A stretch of DNA of 35,530 nt from Acidimicrobiaceae bacterium (GCA_002721305.1 PBKA01000027.1:1-35530); one strand, 5' to 3'. Counted from the first letter of the stretch, positions 19,684 through 28,797 are shown. Translations and numbers: made by a program. The notes: a model not told the origin generated them from the sequence alone.

Positions 19684-20249
19684 CCGCCACGCTTATCGAA
19701 CCCAGGATGAAAGTGCTCTACCGTGAGGTCATCCGGGATCAACTACAAACTCAGCTCGGCCTCGCCAACGTCATGCAGGTACCAAAGCTGACCAAGATCG
19801 CCGTCAACTCTGGAGTAGGAGACGCACTAGTCAACAGAGCGTTCCTAGATAGCGCGGTCGAAGACCTATCAAAGATCACCGGCCAGAAACCAGCCATTAC
19901 CCGTGCAAAGCAATCCATTGCCGGGTTCAAACTTCGCGAAGGCAATGCGATCGGGGCAAAAGTGACCCTGCGAAATAATCGGATGTGGGAATTCTACGAC
20001 CGGCTTGTAAGTCTCGCTATCCCCAGAATCCGCGACTTCCGTGGACTTTCGCCCCGTTCCTTCGACGGTCATGGCAATTACACATTTGGAGTTACCGAAC
20101 AATTGATCTTCCCAGAAATCAGCTACGACTCAGTAAGCAAGATCCGAGGCATGGACATCACGCTGGTGACGTCCGCCGCAAACGATGAACATGGCCGAGC
20201 GCTACTCACAGCGCTTGGGTTTCCGTTCCGCAGTGAAGGGCAGAACTGA
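19680..20249 (+). CDS. rplE: 50S ribosomal protein L5
   Basis: L5 binds 5S rRNA in the central protuberance and contacts S13. The protein has 189 residues. It shows the motif [14 protein letters not shown], then [39 protein letters not shown] and FPEISYD. The start is GTG at 19680, overlapping the rplX stop and preceded by ggggaggag. Its stop shares a base with the ATG of the S14 gene. Confidence 0.97.
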   Translation: MTATLIEPRMKVLYREVIRDQLQTQLGLANVMQVPKLTKIAVNSGVGDALVNRAFLDSAVEDLSKITGQKPAITRAKQSIAGFKLREGNAIGAKVTLRNNRMWEFYDRLVSLAIPRIRDFRGLSPRSFDGHGNYTFGVTEQLIFPEISYDSVSKIRGMDITLVTSAANDEHGRALLTALGFPFRSEGQN

Positions 20250-20434
20250 TGGCCAAGAAGGCTCTTCGTAACAAACAACAACGCACACCGAAGTTCAAGG
20301 TCCGCGGGTACACACGGTGCCGTCGCTGTGGTCGACCGCGATCCGTGTATCGCAAGTTCGGACTCTGTCGAGTGTGTCTACGCGAAATGGTTCATGCCGG
20401 GGAGATCCCGGGCGTAACCAAGGCGAGCTGGTGA
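20249..20434 (+). CDS. rpsZ: 30S ribosomal protein S14, zinc-binding (type Z)
   Basis: S14 is a small 30S head protein. The 61-residue form with CRRC and CRVC pairs (Cys24, Cys27, Cys40, Cys43) is the zinc-ribbon type found in the spc operon of many Gram-positive bacteria. The context between rplE and rpsH is standard. It keeps its zinc ligands, unlike S4 and the second site of beta' in this window. The start shares a base with the rplE stop. Confidence 0.97.
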   Translation: MAKKALRNKQQRTPKFKVRGYTRCRRCGRPRSVYRKFGLCRVCLREMVHAGEIPGVTKASW

Positions 20435-20447
20435 GGGGAGAATCACA

Positions 20448-20852
20448 ATGACGATGACCGACCCAATCGCCGACATGCTTACCCGTGTGCGCAACGCACA
20501 TCAGGGATACAAGGATCAGGTAGAGATGCCTTCCTCCAAACTGAAGGAATCCCTAGCAGCCATATTGAAAGCAGAGGGCTACATCGCTGACTTTCAGACT
20601 GCTGACGCCGCGGATCGCCCCGGCCAAACCCTTTCGATCCAACTCAAATACACCCCAGACCGGAGCCGTACCATTTCGGGTTTGAAAAGAATTTCGAAGC
20701 CAGGTCTTCGGGTGTACACCAAGTCCGACAGCGTCCCTCGAGTTCTCGGCGGACTAGGCATAGCCGTTTTATCGACCAGTAAAGGCCTAATGACTGACAG
20801 AGAAGCACGCCGCAACCACATCGGCGGCGAAGTGCTCTGTTACGTCTGGTAG
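20448..20852 (+). CDS. rpsH: 30S ribosomal protein S8
   Basis: S8 is a primary binder of the 16S central domain and the repressor of the spc operon in E. coli. The protein has 134 residues. The N-terminal [13 protein letters not shown] and the C-terminal [20 protein letters not shown] and GGEVLCYVW are diagnostic. The ATG at 20448 is preceded by ggggaga; a second ATG two codons later is possible but gives a slightly shorter N-terminus. Confidence 0.97.
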   Translation: MTMTDPIADMLTRVRNAHQGYKDQVEMPSSKLKESLAAILKAEGYIADFQTADAADRPGQTLSIQLKYTPDRSRTISGLKRISKPGLRVYTKSDSVPRVLGGLGIAVLSTSKGLMTDREARRNHIGGEVLCYVW

Positions 20853-20861
20853 GAGGCACGC

Positions 20862-21401
20862 ATGTCACGAGTAGGTAACGCCCCAATTGCAGTCCCGGAT
20901 GGACTTTCCGTTGAAGTTTCGGCGGGTACGGTCAAGGTTTCTGGAAGCCAAGGAGAACTGACCCAAGAGATGCCAGAGGGTATTGAAGTTGAGATCCAAG
21001 ATTCGGTAATAACTGTCAGCCGAACTGACGACACACGACAACAACGCTCTCTTCACGGCCTCGCCCGAGCACTCGTCAACAATATGGTTGAAGGTGTCGC
21101 CAACGGCTTCATGAAAGAACTCAATATCGTAGGCGTGGGCTACCGAGCTCAAGCTAAAGGAAATGACGGATTGGAGTTGGCGCTCGGCTTTAGTCACTCA
21201 GTCAAGGTAGATGCCCCCGAGGGGATCACCTTTGAAGTACCCGAACCAACGATTATCAAAGTTTCAGGAATCGACAAACAACTTGTCGGGCAGGTAGCGG
21301 CTGACATTCGGGCCCTAAAAAAGCCCGAGCCGTACAAAGGCAAAGGAATCAGATACGTCGACGAACACGTGATCCGCAAAGCCGGTAAGGCCGCAAAGTA
21401 G
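20862..21401 (+). CDS. rplF: 50S ribosomal protein L6
   Basis: L6 lies near the sarcin-ricin loop and the GTPase-associated centre. The protein has 179 residues with the usual two similar domains. It begins [15 protein letters not shown] and ends with the highly conserved [20 protein letters not shown] segment. The start is nine bases after the rpsH stop, with aggag at 20851-20855 overlapping that stop, and rplR follows eight bases after its own stop. Confidence 0.97.
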   Translation: MSRVGNAPIAVPDGLSVEVSAGTVKVSGSQGELTQEMPEGIEVEIQDSVITVSRTDDTRQQRSLHGLARALVNNMVEGVANGFMKELNIVGVGYRAQAKGNDGLELALGFSHSVKVDAPEGITFEVPEPTIIKVSGIDKQLVGQVAADIRALKKPEPYKGKGIRYVDEHVIRKAGKAAK

Positions 21402-21409
21402 GTATTGAC

Positions 21410-21763
21410 ATGACATCACGAAGCGCTCAACGCCAACGCCGCCAACGTCGAGTTCGCAAGAAGATCAATGGCACCACCAACTGTCCGCGGCTGAGTGTCT
21501 TCAGATCCAATCGACATATTTCAGCCCAAATTGTTGACGATGAGAATGGTCGAACGGTTGTCGCAGCTTCGACTTCAGAAGCAGATCTGCGCGGTAACGC
21601 CACGAGCAACAAGGAAGCCGCCACCAAAGTGGGTCAACTATTGGCCGAACGTGCGCAAGCAGCAGGTGTTGAATCAGTTGTATTTGACCGCGGAGGAAAT
21701 AAATATCACGGCCGTGTAGCGGCCCTTGCCGACGCAGCCCGCGCCGCCGGGCTGAAGTTCTAG
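21410..21763 (+). CDS. rplR: 50S ribosomal protein L18
   Basis: L18 binds 5S rRNA with L5 in the central protuberance. The protein has 117 residues. The basic N-terminus ([15 protein letters not shown]) is followed by [20 protein letters not shown] and the C-terminal [20 protein letters not shown], which are family hallmarks. It lies between rplF and rpsE as expected. Confidence 0.97.
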   Translation: MTSRSAQRQRRQRRVRKKINGTTNCPRLSVFRSNRHISAQIVDDENGRTVVAASTSEADLRGNATSNKEAATKVGQLLAERAQAAGVESVVFDRGGNKYHGRVAALADAARAAGLKF

Positions 21764-21772
21764 GAGCTGACC

Positions 21773-22429
21773 ATGACCGATGCGAATGACAATCAAAGTC
21801 GCCGAAACGATGACCGAAGTAAACGCCGTCGAGACGATCGTCGACGCGATGACAACCCGCGCAACAGCGGGGATGACGGACTTCGAGAGTCAAGGGTGAT
21901 TGACATCAATCGAGTCGCCAAAGTCTCGAAGGGCGGCCGTCGGTTCTCCTTCACCGCACTGGTGGTGATTGGTGACGGAGCAGGTCAAGTAGGTCTCGGC
22001 TACGGAAAAGCGAAAGAAGTTCCGCTCGCCATTCAAAAGGGCACCGAAGAAGCAAAAAAGAACTTGTTCCGGGTACCACTCGCCGGATCAACCATCGTTC
22101 ACCCGATTCTCGGTGAAATGGGTGCAGGCCGCGTCCTCCTCAAACCAGCTGCCCCCGGTACGGGAGTCATTGCCGGGGGAGCAGCCCGCGCCATTCTCGA
22201 AGAAGCTGGGATCAACGACGTCTTGGCGAAATCTCTCGGCTCGTCGAACCACATCAACGTTGCCAAGGCAACAATCCAAGGCTTGCAAGGCCTGAAACGC
22301 CCTGACGAAATCGCGGCACTACGGGGCCTTTCGGCAGAAGAATGCATACCCGCTGCACTATTGGCAGCGTATCGGGAATCAGAACGACAAGCCCTCCAGC
22401 CCAAAACCGCTGCTGAGGTATCTCCATGA
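21773..22429 (+). CDS. rpsE: 30S ribosomal protein S5
   Basis: S5 contributes to decoding accuracy and to the mRNA entry channel with S3 and S4. The protein has 218 residues. The conserved part starts near residue 42 ([20 protein letters not shown]), followed by [39 protein letters not shown] and [20 protein letters not shown]. The first 40 residues are an unusual mixed-charge segment made largely of Arg, Asp and Asn and probably disordered. The ATG has ggag upstream; the stop overlaps rpmD (ATGA). Confidence 0.97.
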   Translation: MTDANDNQSRRNDDRSKRRRDDRRRDDNPRNSGDDGLRESRVIDINRVAKVSKGGRRFSFTALVVIGDGAGQVGLGYGKAKEVPLAIQKGTEEAKKNLFRVPLAGSTIVHPILGEMGAGRVLLKPAAPGTGVIAGGAARAILEEAGINDVLAKSLGSSNHINVAKATIQGLQGLKRPDEIAALRGLSAEECIPAALLAAYRESERQALQPKTAAEVSP

Positions 22430-22605
22430 GCGATTTAGTAGTCAAACAAGTACGTTCGGCGATTGGTTCGAAACCAAAACATCGGGGAACTCTCCGAGCT
22501 CTCGGCTTGGGGCGTATAGGCAAGACCAACACGTTGCCTGACCGTCCCGAGATTAGAGGAATGATTCACAAAGTCGCTCATCTCATCGACGTACAAGAAA
22601 GCTGA
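22426..22605 (+). CDS. rpmD: 50S ribosomal protein L30
   Basis: This 59-residue protein is absent from many lineages but present here. It begins [20 protein letters not shown], followed by [19 protein letters not shown] and [13 protein letters not shown], the standard L30 pattern. The ATG overlaps the rpsE stop and rplO starts ten bases after the TGA, so it lies in its normal rpsE-rpmD-rplO place. Confidence 0.95.
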   Translation: MSDLVVKQVRSAIGSKPKHRGTLRALGLGRIGKTNTLPDRPEIRGMIHKVAHLIDVQES

Positions 22606-22615
22606 AGAAGTAGCA

Positions 22616-23107
22616 ATGCTGAAACCACACGACCTACAACCGGCCCCTGGCTCCAAAAAACGGCCCAAGAGGGTAGGCCGCGGTATTGCGGGCAAAGGAG
22701 GCAAGACGGCAGGGCGAGGAACCAAGGGCACCAAAGCGCGAAGTAAAGTTCCTGTTTGGTACGAAGGCGGACAACTGCCGCTTCAACGCCGTCTTCCCAA
22801 GATGAAGGGCTTCACCAACCCTTTCAGAGTCGAATACCAGCCAATCAACTTGGACACAATCGCCAGTTCAGAACTCGACGACGTCACCCCCGAAGCGCTT
22901 CTCGACAAGGGCCTTGTAGCCAAGGGGGCAATGGTGAAAATCCTCGGGCGCGGTGAAATCGACCGTCCGGTAACCGTGAAAGCTCACGCCGTGTCAAAAA
23001 GCGCGGAAGCTGCGATCACAGCTGCAGGAGGTACCGTTGAGATCCTGCCGCCTACATTTAAGGGACCGCGTCCACCGGCACGCGGCAATCAGCACACCAA
23101 CCGATAA
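22616..23107 (+). CDS. rplO: 50S ribosomal protein L15
   Basis: L15 is a late-assembly protein that spans much of the 50S subunit. The protein has 163 residues. The N-terminal glycine/lysine-rich segment GKGGKTAGRGTKGTKARS and the motif YEGGQLPLQRRLPKMKGF are diagnostic, and the C-terminal globular domain follows (KAHAVSKSAEAAITAAGG). The C-terminus is extended by a short PPARGNQHTNR tail. secY begins 12 bases later. Confidence 0.96.
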   Translation: MLKPHDLQPAPGSKKRPKRVGRGIAGKGGKTAGRGTKGTKARSKVPVWYEGGQLPLQRRLPKMKGFTNPFRVEYQPINLDTIASSELDDVTPEALLDKGLVAKGAMVKILGRGEIDRPVTVKAHAVSKSAEAAITAAGGTVEILPPTFKGPRPPARGNQHTNR

Positions 23108-23119
23108 ACGAGGTTCACC

Positions 23120-24442
23120 TTGCTCGGGAGTATGCGCAACATATTTCGTGTCCCAGATCTTCGGGGAAAGATCTTGTTCACCATCGCGATCCTCGGCGCA
23201 TATCGCCTTGGATCCCAAGTGCCTGTTCCCGGTATTGACTTCGACGCGATTCTTTCCCTACGGGAACAAGCCGACCAAACGGGCGGCGTGCTTGCTCTTC
23301 TAAACCTGTTTTCGGGTGGCGCGTTGACCAACTTCGCGATTTTCGCGCTTGGGATCATGCCCTACATCACTGCGTCCATCATCATCCAGATTTTGACCGT
23401 CGCCATCCCACGCCTAGAACAACTTCAACAACAGGGAGCCGTCGGCCAGCGAAAGATAACTCAGTACACCCGCTACTTGACGCTTGCCATTGCCTTCATC
23501 CAAGCAACTGGCATCACCTTTATTTTCGGTCGTGGTCAAGGTACAGCCCTCGGAAACACGAGCGCGGTCATCGTTATCCCTGACTTCACCTTCCCACGTG
23601 TGTCATTAGTCATCCTTTCCCTCACTGCGGGAACAGCCCTTCTCATGTGGATGGGCGAACTAATCACCCAACGCGGCGTCGGAAACGGGATGTCATTGCT
23701 GATCTTTGCTTCAGTGGTGTCGACAATCCCGTTCGACGGTGCCCGTTTACGAGCAGTCGAAGGAAACTTCTATCTGGGAGCAGCGATCTTCGTTGCCATC
23801 GCCATGATGGTCGCGATTATCTTTATCGAGCAAGGACAACGTCGTATTCCAGTCCAATTCTCGAAACGCCAAGTCGGTAGGAAAATGTATGGAGGGCAAA
23901 ACACTTACATCCCGCTGAAGGTCAACCAGTCTGGTGTCATCCCGGTGATCTTCGCGAGCTCAATTCTCTTCTTGCCGGTGTTGCTGTCCAACGTAGCGAA
24001 TTGGGGTTGGTTGCAGACTTTCATCAACGATTACCTCACTCAACCAGACAGCATTGTCTACATCCTTTTCTTCGGCATGCTGATCGTCGGTTTCGCATAC
24101 TTCTACACAGCGATCTCTTTTGATCCGGTACGACAAGCCGACAACATTCGTAAACAAGGTGGTTTCGTACCAGGCGTACGTCCTGGACCACAGACGGAGC
24201 GCTACCTAGCCAAAATCCTCAATCGTATTACCTTGCCGGGAGCGCTCTTCATCGCTTTCGTAGCGCTCATCCCGACGGTTCTCTTGTCCTTAACCAGCGA
24301 CTTAGGCGCGATGGGTGGTGGAGGCGCAGCTATTGGGTTTGGCGGTGTGTCGATTCTCATCGCGGCAGGTGTAGCTCTGGAAACTATGAAGCAGGTAGAC
24401 AGCCAGTTGCTCCAACGTAACTATGAGGGTTTCCTCAAGTAA
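23120..24442 (+). CDS. secY: Protein translocase subunit SecY
   Basis: SecY is the channel of the Sec translocon that exports proteins and inserts membrane proteins; it should handle the lipoprotein encoded at 8271. The 440 residues contain about ten hydrophobic segments. Signatures include GGALTNFAIFALGIMPYITA in the early transmembrane region and the cytoplasmic loop ADNIRKQGGFVPGVRPGPQT. The TTG at 23120 is chosen because gagg (23110-23113) is six bases upstream and MLGSMRNIFRVPDLRGKIL fits the family; ATG 23132 would be 18 bases from that site. adk follows after 15 bases. Confidence 0.97.
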   Translation: MLGSMRNIFRVPDLRGKILFTIAILGAYRLGSQVPVPGIDFDAILSLREQADQTGGVLALLNLFSGGALTNFAIFALGIMPYITASIIIQILTVAIPRLEQLQQQGAVGQRKITQYTRYLTLAIAFIQATGITFIFGRGQGTALGNTSAVIVIPDFTFPRVSLVILSLTAGTALLMWMGELITQRGVGNGMSLLIFASVVSTIPFDGARLRAVEGNFYLGAAIFVAIAMMVAIIFIEQGQRRIPVQFSKRQVGRKMYGGQNTYIPLKVNQSGVIPVIFASSILFLPVLLSNVANWGWLQTFINDYLTQPDSIVYILFFGMLIVGFAYFYTAISFDPVRQADNIRKQGGFVPGVRPGPQTERYLAKILNRITLPGALFIAFVALIPTVLLSLTSDLGAMGGGGAAIGFGGVSILIAAGVALETMKQVDSQLLQRNYEGFLK

Positions 24443-24457
24443 TCCGGGACACCTGCA

Positions 24458-25012
24458 ATGACTCGACTCGTGATCTTAGGAAAACAAGGCGCTGGGAAAG
24501 GCACTCAATGTGCACTCTTAGTTGACCATTACGGAATTCCGCACATCTCCACTGGCGACATGCTCCGAGCAGCGGTCGCCGAGGGCACCGAATTAGGCCT
24601 GAAGGCAAAGGAAGTAATGGAAGCTGGAGACCTCGTATCAGACGATCTCATCCTCGGCATCGTTCAGGAACGCCTTGCGCAACCCGATGTCGACAGCGGT
24701 TTCTTGCTGGACGGCTTTCCTCGAACTGACGCACAGGCCCAAGGCCTAACGGAAATGCTGGCGCCAGCCGGTATCGATGTCGCTATCGATATTGAAGTCC
24801 CCGACGACGTGGTGACCCAAAGAATGCTTGCGCGCGGCAGAGACGATGATTCACCTGAAGCCATCAAACGACGACTGGAGCTGTACCAAGCAGAGACCGC
24901 TCCGTTGCTGGATTTTTACTCCTCTCGAGGCATTTTGTTATCAGTAGACGGCCTGGGAACCGAAAAAGAGGTACAAGATCGAATTGTTGACGCAATTGAA
25001 AGTAGACGCTGA
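24458..25012 (+). CDS. adk: Adenylate kinase, short-lid type
   Basis: This enzyme interconverts ATP + AMP and 2 ADP and sets the cellular adenylate balance. The protein has 184 residues. The P-loop is GKQGAGKGT (8-16), where most relatives read GPPGAGKGT. AMP-binding parts are HISTGDMLRAAV and FLLDGFPRTDAQAQGL. The lid is the short form, RGRDDDSPEAIKRRLELY, with no zinc-binding cysteines. secY-adk is the normal order, but map and infA, which usually follow, are absent. Confidence 0.97.
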   Translation: MTRLVILGKQGAGKGTQCALLVDHYGIPHISTGDMLRAAVAEGTELGLKAKEVMEAGDLVSDDLILGIVQERLAQPDVDSGFLLDGFPRTDAQAQGLTEMLAPAGIDVAIDIEVPDDVVTQRMLARGRDDDSPEAIKRRLELYQAETAPLLDFYSSRGILLSVDGLGTEKEVQDRIVDAIESRR

Positions 25013-25014
25013 CT

Positions 25015-25158
25015 ATGGAACTGAGATTGGTGCCTGAGGCGGCTCCCGGTATGCTCTTTCTTCGGCTTGTTGGTCGATCCAGCAACGCCGCGTCCGCACT
25101 CGGCCGCACTACTGAGGTGTCATGCACCTCGTGGCCCCAGCATCAGGTATCCAAATGA
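25015..25158 (+). CDS. Possible 47-residue small protein between adk and rpmJ
   Basis: An open frame of 47 codons starts with ATG two bases after the adk stop and ends in a TGA that overlaps the rpmJ start (ATGA), the same junction seen throughout this operon. It fills the whole gap. The product begins [20 protein letters not shown] and resembles neither IF1 nor methionine aminopeptidase, whose genes usually occupy this place. No Shine-Dalgarno is visible; reinitiation after adk is conceivable. A frame this long has roughly a one in ten chance of being open by accident, so it may instead be a non-coding relic. I do not recognise it. Confidence 0.35.
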   Translation: MELRLVPEAAPGMLFLRLVGRSSNAASALGRTTEVSCTSWPQHQVSK

Positions 25159-25268
25159 AGGTCCGACCCAGCGTAAAAAAGATCTGTGATAAGTGCCGAG
25201 TTATTCGGCGTCACGGTCGAATTCGCGTGATCTGTCCTAATCCGCGACACAAGCAGCGACAGGGATAG
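25155..25268 (+). CDS. rpmJ: 50S ribosomal protein L36 (zinc-binding form)
   Basis: This is the smallest 50S protein, 37 residues. The sequence starts [20 protein letters not shown] and retains the zinc ligands Cys11, Cys14, Cys27 and His32. Its position before rpsM is standard. The ATG overlaps the stop of the preceding small open frame, and rpsM follows 12 bases after its stop. It is too short for many automated gene callers but is unmistakable. Confidence 0.96.
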   Translation: MKVRPSVKKICDKCRVIRRHGRIRVICPNPRHKQRQG

Positions 25269-25280
25269 GAGTTATTGGAT

Positions 25281-25658
25281 ATGGCCCGCATCGCAGGTGT
25301 AGACATCCCCAGAGAAAAACGAGTCGAAGTAGCCCTCACATACATATACGGGATTGGACGCACTAGGTCTTCAGACATATGCGAAGCCCTCAATATCGGG
25401 CGGGCAACGCGGGTTCGTGACCTCACCGACGAGGAAATCGTCAAAGTACGTAACTTCATTGATGACAACTACACAGTTGAGGGCGACCTCCGAAGAGATG
25501 TAGCCCAAGACATAAAACGCAAAATCGAAATTGGCTGTTTCCAAGGAATCCGCCACCGACGCGGCTTACCCGTGCGAGGGCAGCGCACCCACACCAACGC
25601 TCGCACTCGCAAAGGACCACGAAAGACAGTCGCAGGCAAGAAAAAGGTCCTCAAGTGA
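25281..25658 (+). CDS. rpsM: 30S ribosomal protein S13
   Basis: S13 lies in the 30S head, contacts L5 and the P-site tRNA, and forms intersubunit bridges. With ATG 25281 the protein has 125 residues and the canonical [19 protein letters not shown] start; aggag (25267-25271) is nine bases upstream. A TTG two codons earlier would be only three bases from that site and is rejected. The C-terminal [20 protein letters not shown] is diagnostic. Confidence 0.97.
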   Translation: MARIAGVDIPREKRVEVALTYIYGIGRTRSSDICEALNIGRATRVRDLTDEEIVKVRNFIDDNYTVEGDLRRDVAQDIKRKIEIGCFQGIRHRRGLPVRGQRTHTNARTRKGPRKTVAGKKKVLK

Positions 25659-25690
25659 CCGCCGGCCACGAAACGGACTGAAAGAGGACC

Positions 25691-26086
25691 ATGGCCAATC
25701 CCCAACCAGCACGGCGTCCCCGCCGCAAAGAACGCAAGAATGTCGGACATGGTGTCGCGCACATCAAGAGTTCCTTCAACAACACCATCATCAGTTTTAG
25801 CGACCAAAAGGGGAACGTTGTCTCGTGGGCTTCGGCGGGCAACGTTGGGTTCAAGGGCTCAAGGAAGTCCACGCCCTTCGCAGCGCAACAAGCTGCAGAA
25901 GAAGCGGCGCGCAAAGCCATGGAACACGGAGTGCGCCGAGTGGATGTTCAAGTCAAAGGTCCAGGTTCGGGGAGAGAAACAGCAATTCGTTCAATACAGA
26001 ACACCGGCATAGAAATCACTGGTATCAAGGACATGACCCCGGTACCCCACAACGGCTGTCGGCCACCTAAGCGGCGGAGGGTCTGA
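25691..26086 (+). CDS. rpsK: 30S ribosomal protein S11
   Basis: S11 forms part of the platform and the mRNA exit region. The protein has 131 residues. A basic N-terminus ([20 protein letters not shown]) is followed by the family core [20 protein letters not shown] and [17 protein letters not shown]. Next come [16 protein letters not shown] and the terminal [13 protein letters not shown] spacer of 32 bases separates it from rpsM, and rpsD begins three bases after the stop. Confidence 0.97.
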   Translation: MANPQPARRPRRKERKNVGHGVAHIKSSFNNTIISFSDQKGNVVSWASAGNVGFKGSRKSTPFAAQQAAEEAARKAMEHGVRRVDVQVKGPGSGRETAIRSIQNTGIEITGIKDMTPVPHNGCRPPKRRRV

Positions 26087-26089
26087 AAT

Positions 26090-26707
26090 ATGGCACGCTA
26101 CACCGGACCTAAAGCACGAGTATCTCGACGTTTAGGAATCAACGTCTGGGGAACCTCCGGGGAGACCAAAGCCTTGGACAAAAGGCCGTACCCGCCAGGT
26201 GAACACGGCCGCGGCCGCAGACGAAGTCAGAACTCCGAGTACTTGGTCCAGTTGCAAGAAAAGCAGAAGGCCCGCTTTACCTACGGCATCACTGAAAAGC
26301 AGTTCCGAAATACCTATGTCGAGGCGGCAAGACAGCGAGGTGTTACAGGTGAGAACCTATTGCGCCTCCTTGAACTCAGGCTTGACAACATCGTGTACCG
26401 CGCCGGGTGGGCGGCCACTCGCCCACAAGCCCGTCAGTTCGTGAGTCACGGACACATCAATGTCAACGGTCGACGGGTCAATGTGCCCAGCTTCCGTGCC
26501 CGCAAAGGTGACGTGATTGAGTTGCGACCAAAAGCCCGCGAAATAGTCACTATCCGATGGAATCTCGACGTCCTAGATCGCGCCGCACCGATGTGGCTCG
26601 ACGCTGGCGACGGTGGCCAACAAGTCACTGTTCGAGAACTCCCAACGCGCGAACAAATCGAAATACCTGTTCGCGAGCAACTCATTGTTGAGTTGTACAG
26701 CAAGTAG
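26090..26707 (+). CDS. rpsD: 30S ribosomal protein S4, zinc-free form
   Basis: S4 starts 16S rRNA assembly, influences decoding fidelity and, in E. coli, represses the alpha operon. The protein has 205 residues. The S4 RNA-binding domain (about 92-150) shows [20 protein letters not shown] and [18 protein letters not shown]. The N-terminus reads [16 protein letters not shown], where zinc-type relatives have cysteines, so this is the cysteine-free form. It lies between rpsK and rpoA as usual. Confidence 0.97.
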   Translation: MARYTGPKARVSRRLGINVWGTSGETKALDKRPYPPGEHGRGRRRSQNSEYLVQLQEKQKARFTYGITEKQFRNTYVEAARQRGVTGENLLRLLELRLDNIVYRAGWAATRPQARQFVSHGHINVNGRRVNVPSFRARKGDVIELRPKAREIVTIRWNLDVLDRAAPMWLDAGDGGQQVTVRELPTREQIEIPVREQLIVELYSK

Positions 26708-26733
26708 TCCACCCCTGGTCAAATGGAGATATT

Positions 26734-27696
26734 GTGAGCATGCTCACCATGCAGCGCCCAACAGTCGAAGCCCTCGGAGAAGAGCTGGATAACCGGCAGC
26801 GATTTGCTATCGGTCCTCTTGAACCAGGCTTCGGCCACACCATCGGTAATTCCCTGCGACGCACCCTGCTTTCGTCGGTGCCCGGAGCGGCAATTACTCA
26901 AGTGAAGTTCGACGGAGAGGAGGCTCTTCATGAGTTCGCGACCATCGAAGGTGTTGTCGAAGATGTCACTGACCTCATCCTGAACCTTAAAGACATTGTC
27001 CTCACCTGCGAAAGTGATGAAGCCGTCGCCGTGCGTGTCGACGCATCCGGTGCCTGTGACCTCACTGCAGGAGACTTCGATTGGGGTGCCGAGGTTGAAT
27101 GCATAAACCCAGAACTCCACATAGCAACTCTCAGCAAAGGCGGACGACTTGGAGTTGATCTCACTGTCCAACAAGGACGCGGCTACCTGTCATCGGAAAA
27201 TCAGGACAGTAGTGCAACGATCGGAGTCATCCCTATCGACGCTCTGTTCAGCCCCGTCCGCCGCGTATCAATCGAAGTAGAGCCAACCCGCGTTGAGCAA
27301 TCGACAAATTTCGACCGACTGATTCTCGACATCGACACCGACGGAGCCATGAGCCCGCGAGACGCACTTGCCTCTGCTGGTGACACACTCCGCACTCTTG
27401 TGGGACTTGTAGCAGATATGAGCGAGGAACCGTTGGGCTTGGAGATCCAAGAAATCGCGATTGTGGAGACCACTTCCCCAGAACTTGAACTCCCGATTGA
27501 AGATTTAGATCTGAGTGAGAGGCCCCGCAACTGCCTCAAGCGAGGCCAAGTCAACAGTATCGGTGAGCTTCTCGAAAAGAGCATTGATGACCTAATGGCG
27601 ATAACGAATTTCGGCCAAAAATCACTTGACGAGGTGATCCAAAAACTTGATGAGCGGGGACTAGCTCTCAAAGGCATGACCCCGACGATTCAATAG
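26734..27696 (+). CDS. rpoA: DNA-directed RNA polymerase subunit alpha
   Basis: The alpha dimer scaffolds RNA polymerase assembly, and its C-terminal domain contacts UP elements and activators. The protein has 320 residues. The N-terminal dimerisation domain has [20 protein letters not shown]; the C-terminal domain has [19 protein letters not shown] and [14 protein letters not shown], with Arg263 matching the UP-element-binding Arg265 of E. coli. GTG 26734 is taken as the start (ggag five bases upstream); ATG 26740 is an alternative. The gene sits at the end of the alpha operon before rplQ. Confidence 0.97.
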   Translation: MSMLTMQRPTVEALGEELDNRQRFAIGPLEPGFGHTIGNSLRRTLLSSVPGAAITQVKFDGEEALHEFATIEGVVEDVTDLILNLKDIVLTCESDEAVAVRVDASGACDLTAGDFDWGAEVECINPELHIATLSKGGRLGVDLTVQQGRGYLSSENQDSSATIGVIPIDALFSPVRRVSIEVEPTRVEQSTNFDRLILDIDTDGAMSPRDALASAGDTLRTLVGLVADMSEEPLGLEIQEIAIVETTSPELELPIEDLDLSERPRNCLKRGQVNSIGELLEKSIDDLMAITNFGQKSLDEVIQKLDERGLALKGMTPTIQ

Positions 27697-27706
27697 GAGC
27701 AACCTG

Positions 27707-28075
27707 ATGCCCACTCCGAAAAAGGGTCGCCGGCTCGGCGGCAGTTCAAGCCACCAACGCTCCATGATGGCCAATCTTGCCGCGTCGCTGTTCGCAGCTG
27801 AAGCCATCGAAACTACCGAAGCAAAAGCCAAGGCCCTACGTCCGTACGCTGAAAAGCTAATCACGAAAGCAAAGAAAGCCAGCGCTGGGTCCAACAGTCT
27901 TCACCGGCACCGACAACTCGTCTCAAGCCTTAACGGAGACCAAGAAATGGCGCAAAAACTCATCGATGAAATTGGACCCAGATATGAAGACCGGCCAGGT
28001 GGATACACCAGAATCCTCAAACTAGGCCCCCGCCAAGGCGACAACGCCCCAATGGCCCTCATTGAGCTGGTCTAA
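27707..28075 (+). CDS. rplQ: 50S ribosomal protein L17
   Basis: L17 lies around the tunnel exit. The protein has 122 residues. The N-terminal [20 protein letters not shown] and the C-terminal [20 protein letters not shown] are diagnostic. The ATG has aggagc upstream, ten bases after the rpoA stop. It is the last gene of the continuous ribosomal block; the next gene has its own putative promoter overlapping the end of rplQ. Confidence 0.97.
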   Translation: MPTPKKGRRLGGSSSHQRSMMANLAASLFAAEAIETTEAKAKALRPYAEKLITKAKKASAGSNSLHRHRQLVSSLNGDQEMAQKLIDEIGPRYEDRPGGYTRILKLGPRQGDNAPMALIELV

Positions 28076-28089
28076 CTCCTATCTAGAAT
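28062..28089 (+). promoter_or_regulatory. Putative promoter for a leaderless mRNA of the RraA-like gene
   Basis: ttgagc (28062-28067) and tagaat (28084-28089) are spaced by 16 bases and match the -35 and -10 consensus well (four of six and five of six). The ATG at 28096 follows the -10 box after six bases, so transcription would begin at or next to the start codon. No Shine-Dalgarno is present, which agrees with a leaderless transcript, a common form in Actinomycetota. Confidence 0.6.
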
Positions 28090-28095
28090 TCGGCT

Positions 28096-28791
28096 ATGCC
28101 GGAATTTTCTGACGTAACAGCCCTAGCGGAATTTGACACCCCGACTATCTGCAATGCCATAGAAGTCATAGCGCCCGACCGCCGTACCGAAGGTTTCACG
28201 ACCGAGCCCTTTATGTGTCATGACGCCTCGTTGCTGCCAATGGTGGGCTTCGCGCGTACAGCTACGATCAAAGCGACCACACCTTCAGGTCGCAGCAAGG
28301 CCGAGGATTTGGCCACGCGAATTGGTTATTTCAGACACATCGCAGAGCCTCCGGGTCCCACGGTTACGGTGATTGAGGACGTCGATGAACCGGTGGGGTT
28401 TGGTGCCCATTGGGGTGAGGTAAACAGCAACTTTCACAAAGGGCTTGGTTCAGTTGGAGTGGTCACCAATGGCTCGATCCGAGATGCCGATATGTGGGCG
28501 GAAGGGTTCGGGGCCCTGGCAGGATCTTACGGACCGTCTCATGGGTGGGTTCACGTCGTTGAATACGCCATTCCGGTCACGGTCCACGGAATGCTGGTTT
28601 CTCCAGGTGACGTCATTCACGCGGATCGCCATGGAGCCGTTGTGGTTCCACCGTCAGCGATCTCCGCCATTAAGGACACCGTCAAACGTCTCGAAACAGC
28701 CGAAGCAAGACTTATCGGGCCTTCTCAGCAACCAGAATTTGACATTGAACAACTGGTAACGATTTTGGACCCTGAGGGGCGAGACCATTGA
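28096..28791 (+). CDS. RraA / 4-hydroxy-4-methyl-2-oxoglutarate aldolase-like protein
   Basis: The 231-residue protein has the RraA-fold pattern: GAHWGEVNSNFHKGLGSVGV, then VVTNGSIRDADMW with Arg129-Asp130 aligning with the substrate/metal site of class II pyruvate aldolases, and GDVIHADRHGAVVVP (171-185). Such proteins either cleave 4-hydroxy-4-methyl-2-oxoglutarate or oxaloacetate, or bind RNase E. The intact Arg-Asp pair favours an enzyme. It probably has its own promoter and ends six bases from the stop of a convergent amidohydrolase gene. That neighbour suggests a catabolic rather than a ribosomal role. Substrate unknown. Confidence 0.8.
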   Translation: MPEFSDVTALAEFDTPTICNAIEVIAPDRRTEGFTTEPFMCHDASLLPMVGFARTATIKATTPSGRSKAEDLATRIGYFRHIAEPPGPTVTVIEDVDEPVGFGAHWGEVNSNFHKGLGSVGVVTNGSIRDADMWAEGFGALAGSYGPSHGWVHVVEYAIPVTVHGMLVSPGDVIHADRHGAVVVPPSAISAIKDTVKRLETAEARLIGPSQQPEFDIEQLVTILDPEGRDH

Positions 28792-28797
28792 CCTGGC

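Noticed and set aside
25275-25280. TTG start for S13 two codons upstream
   Set aside because: It is only three bases from the Shine-Dalgarno and adds residues not seen in the family.
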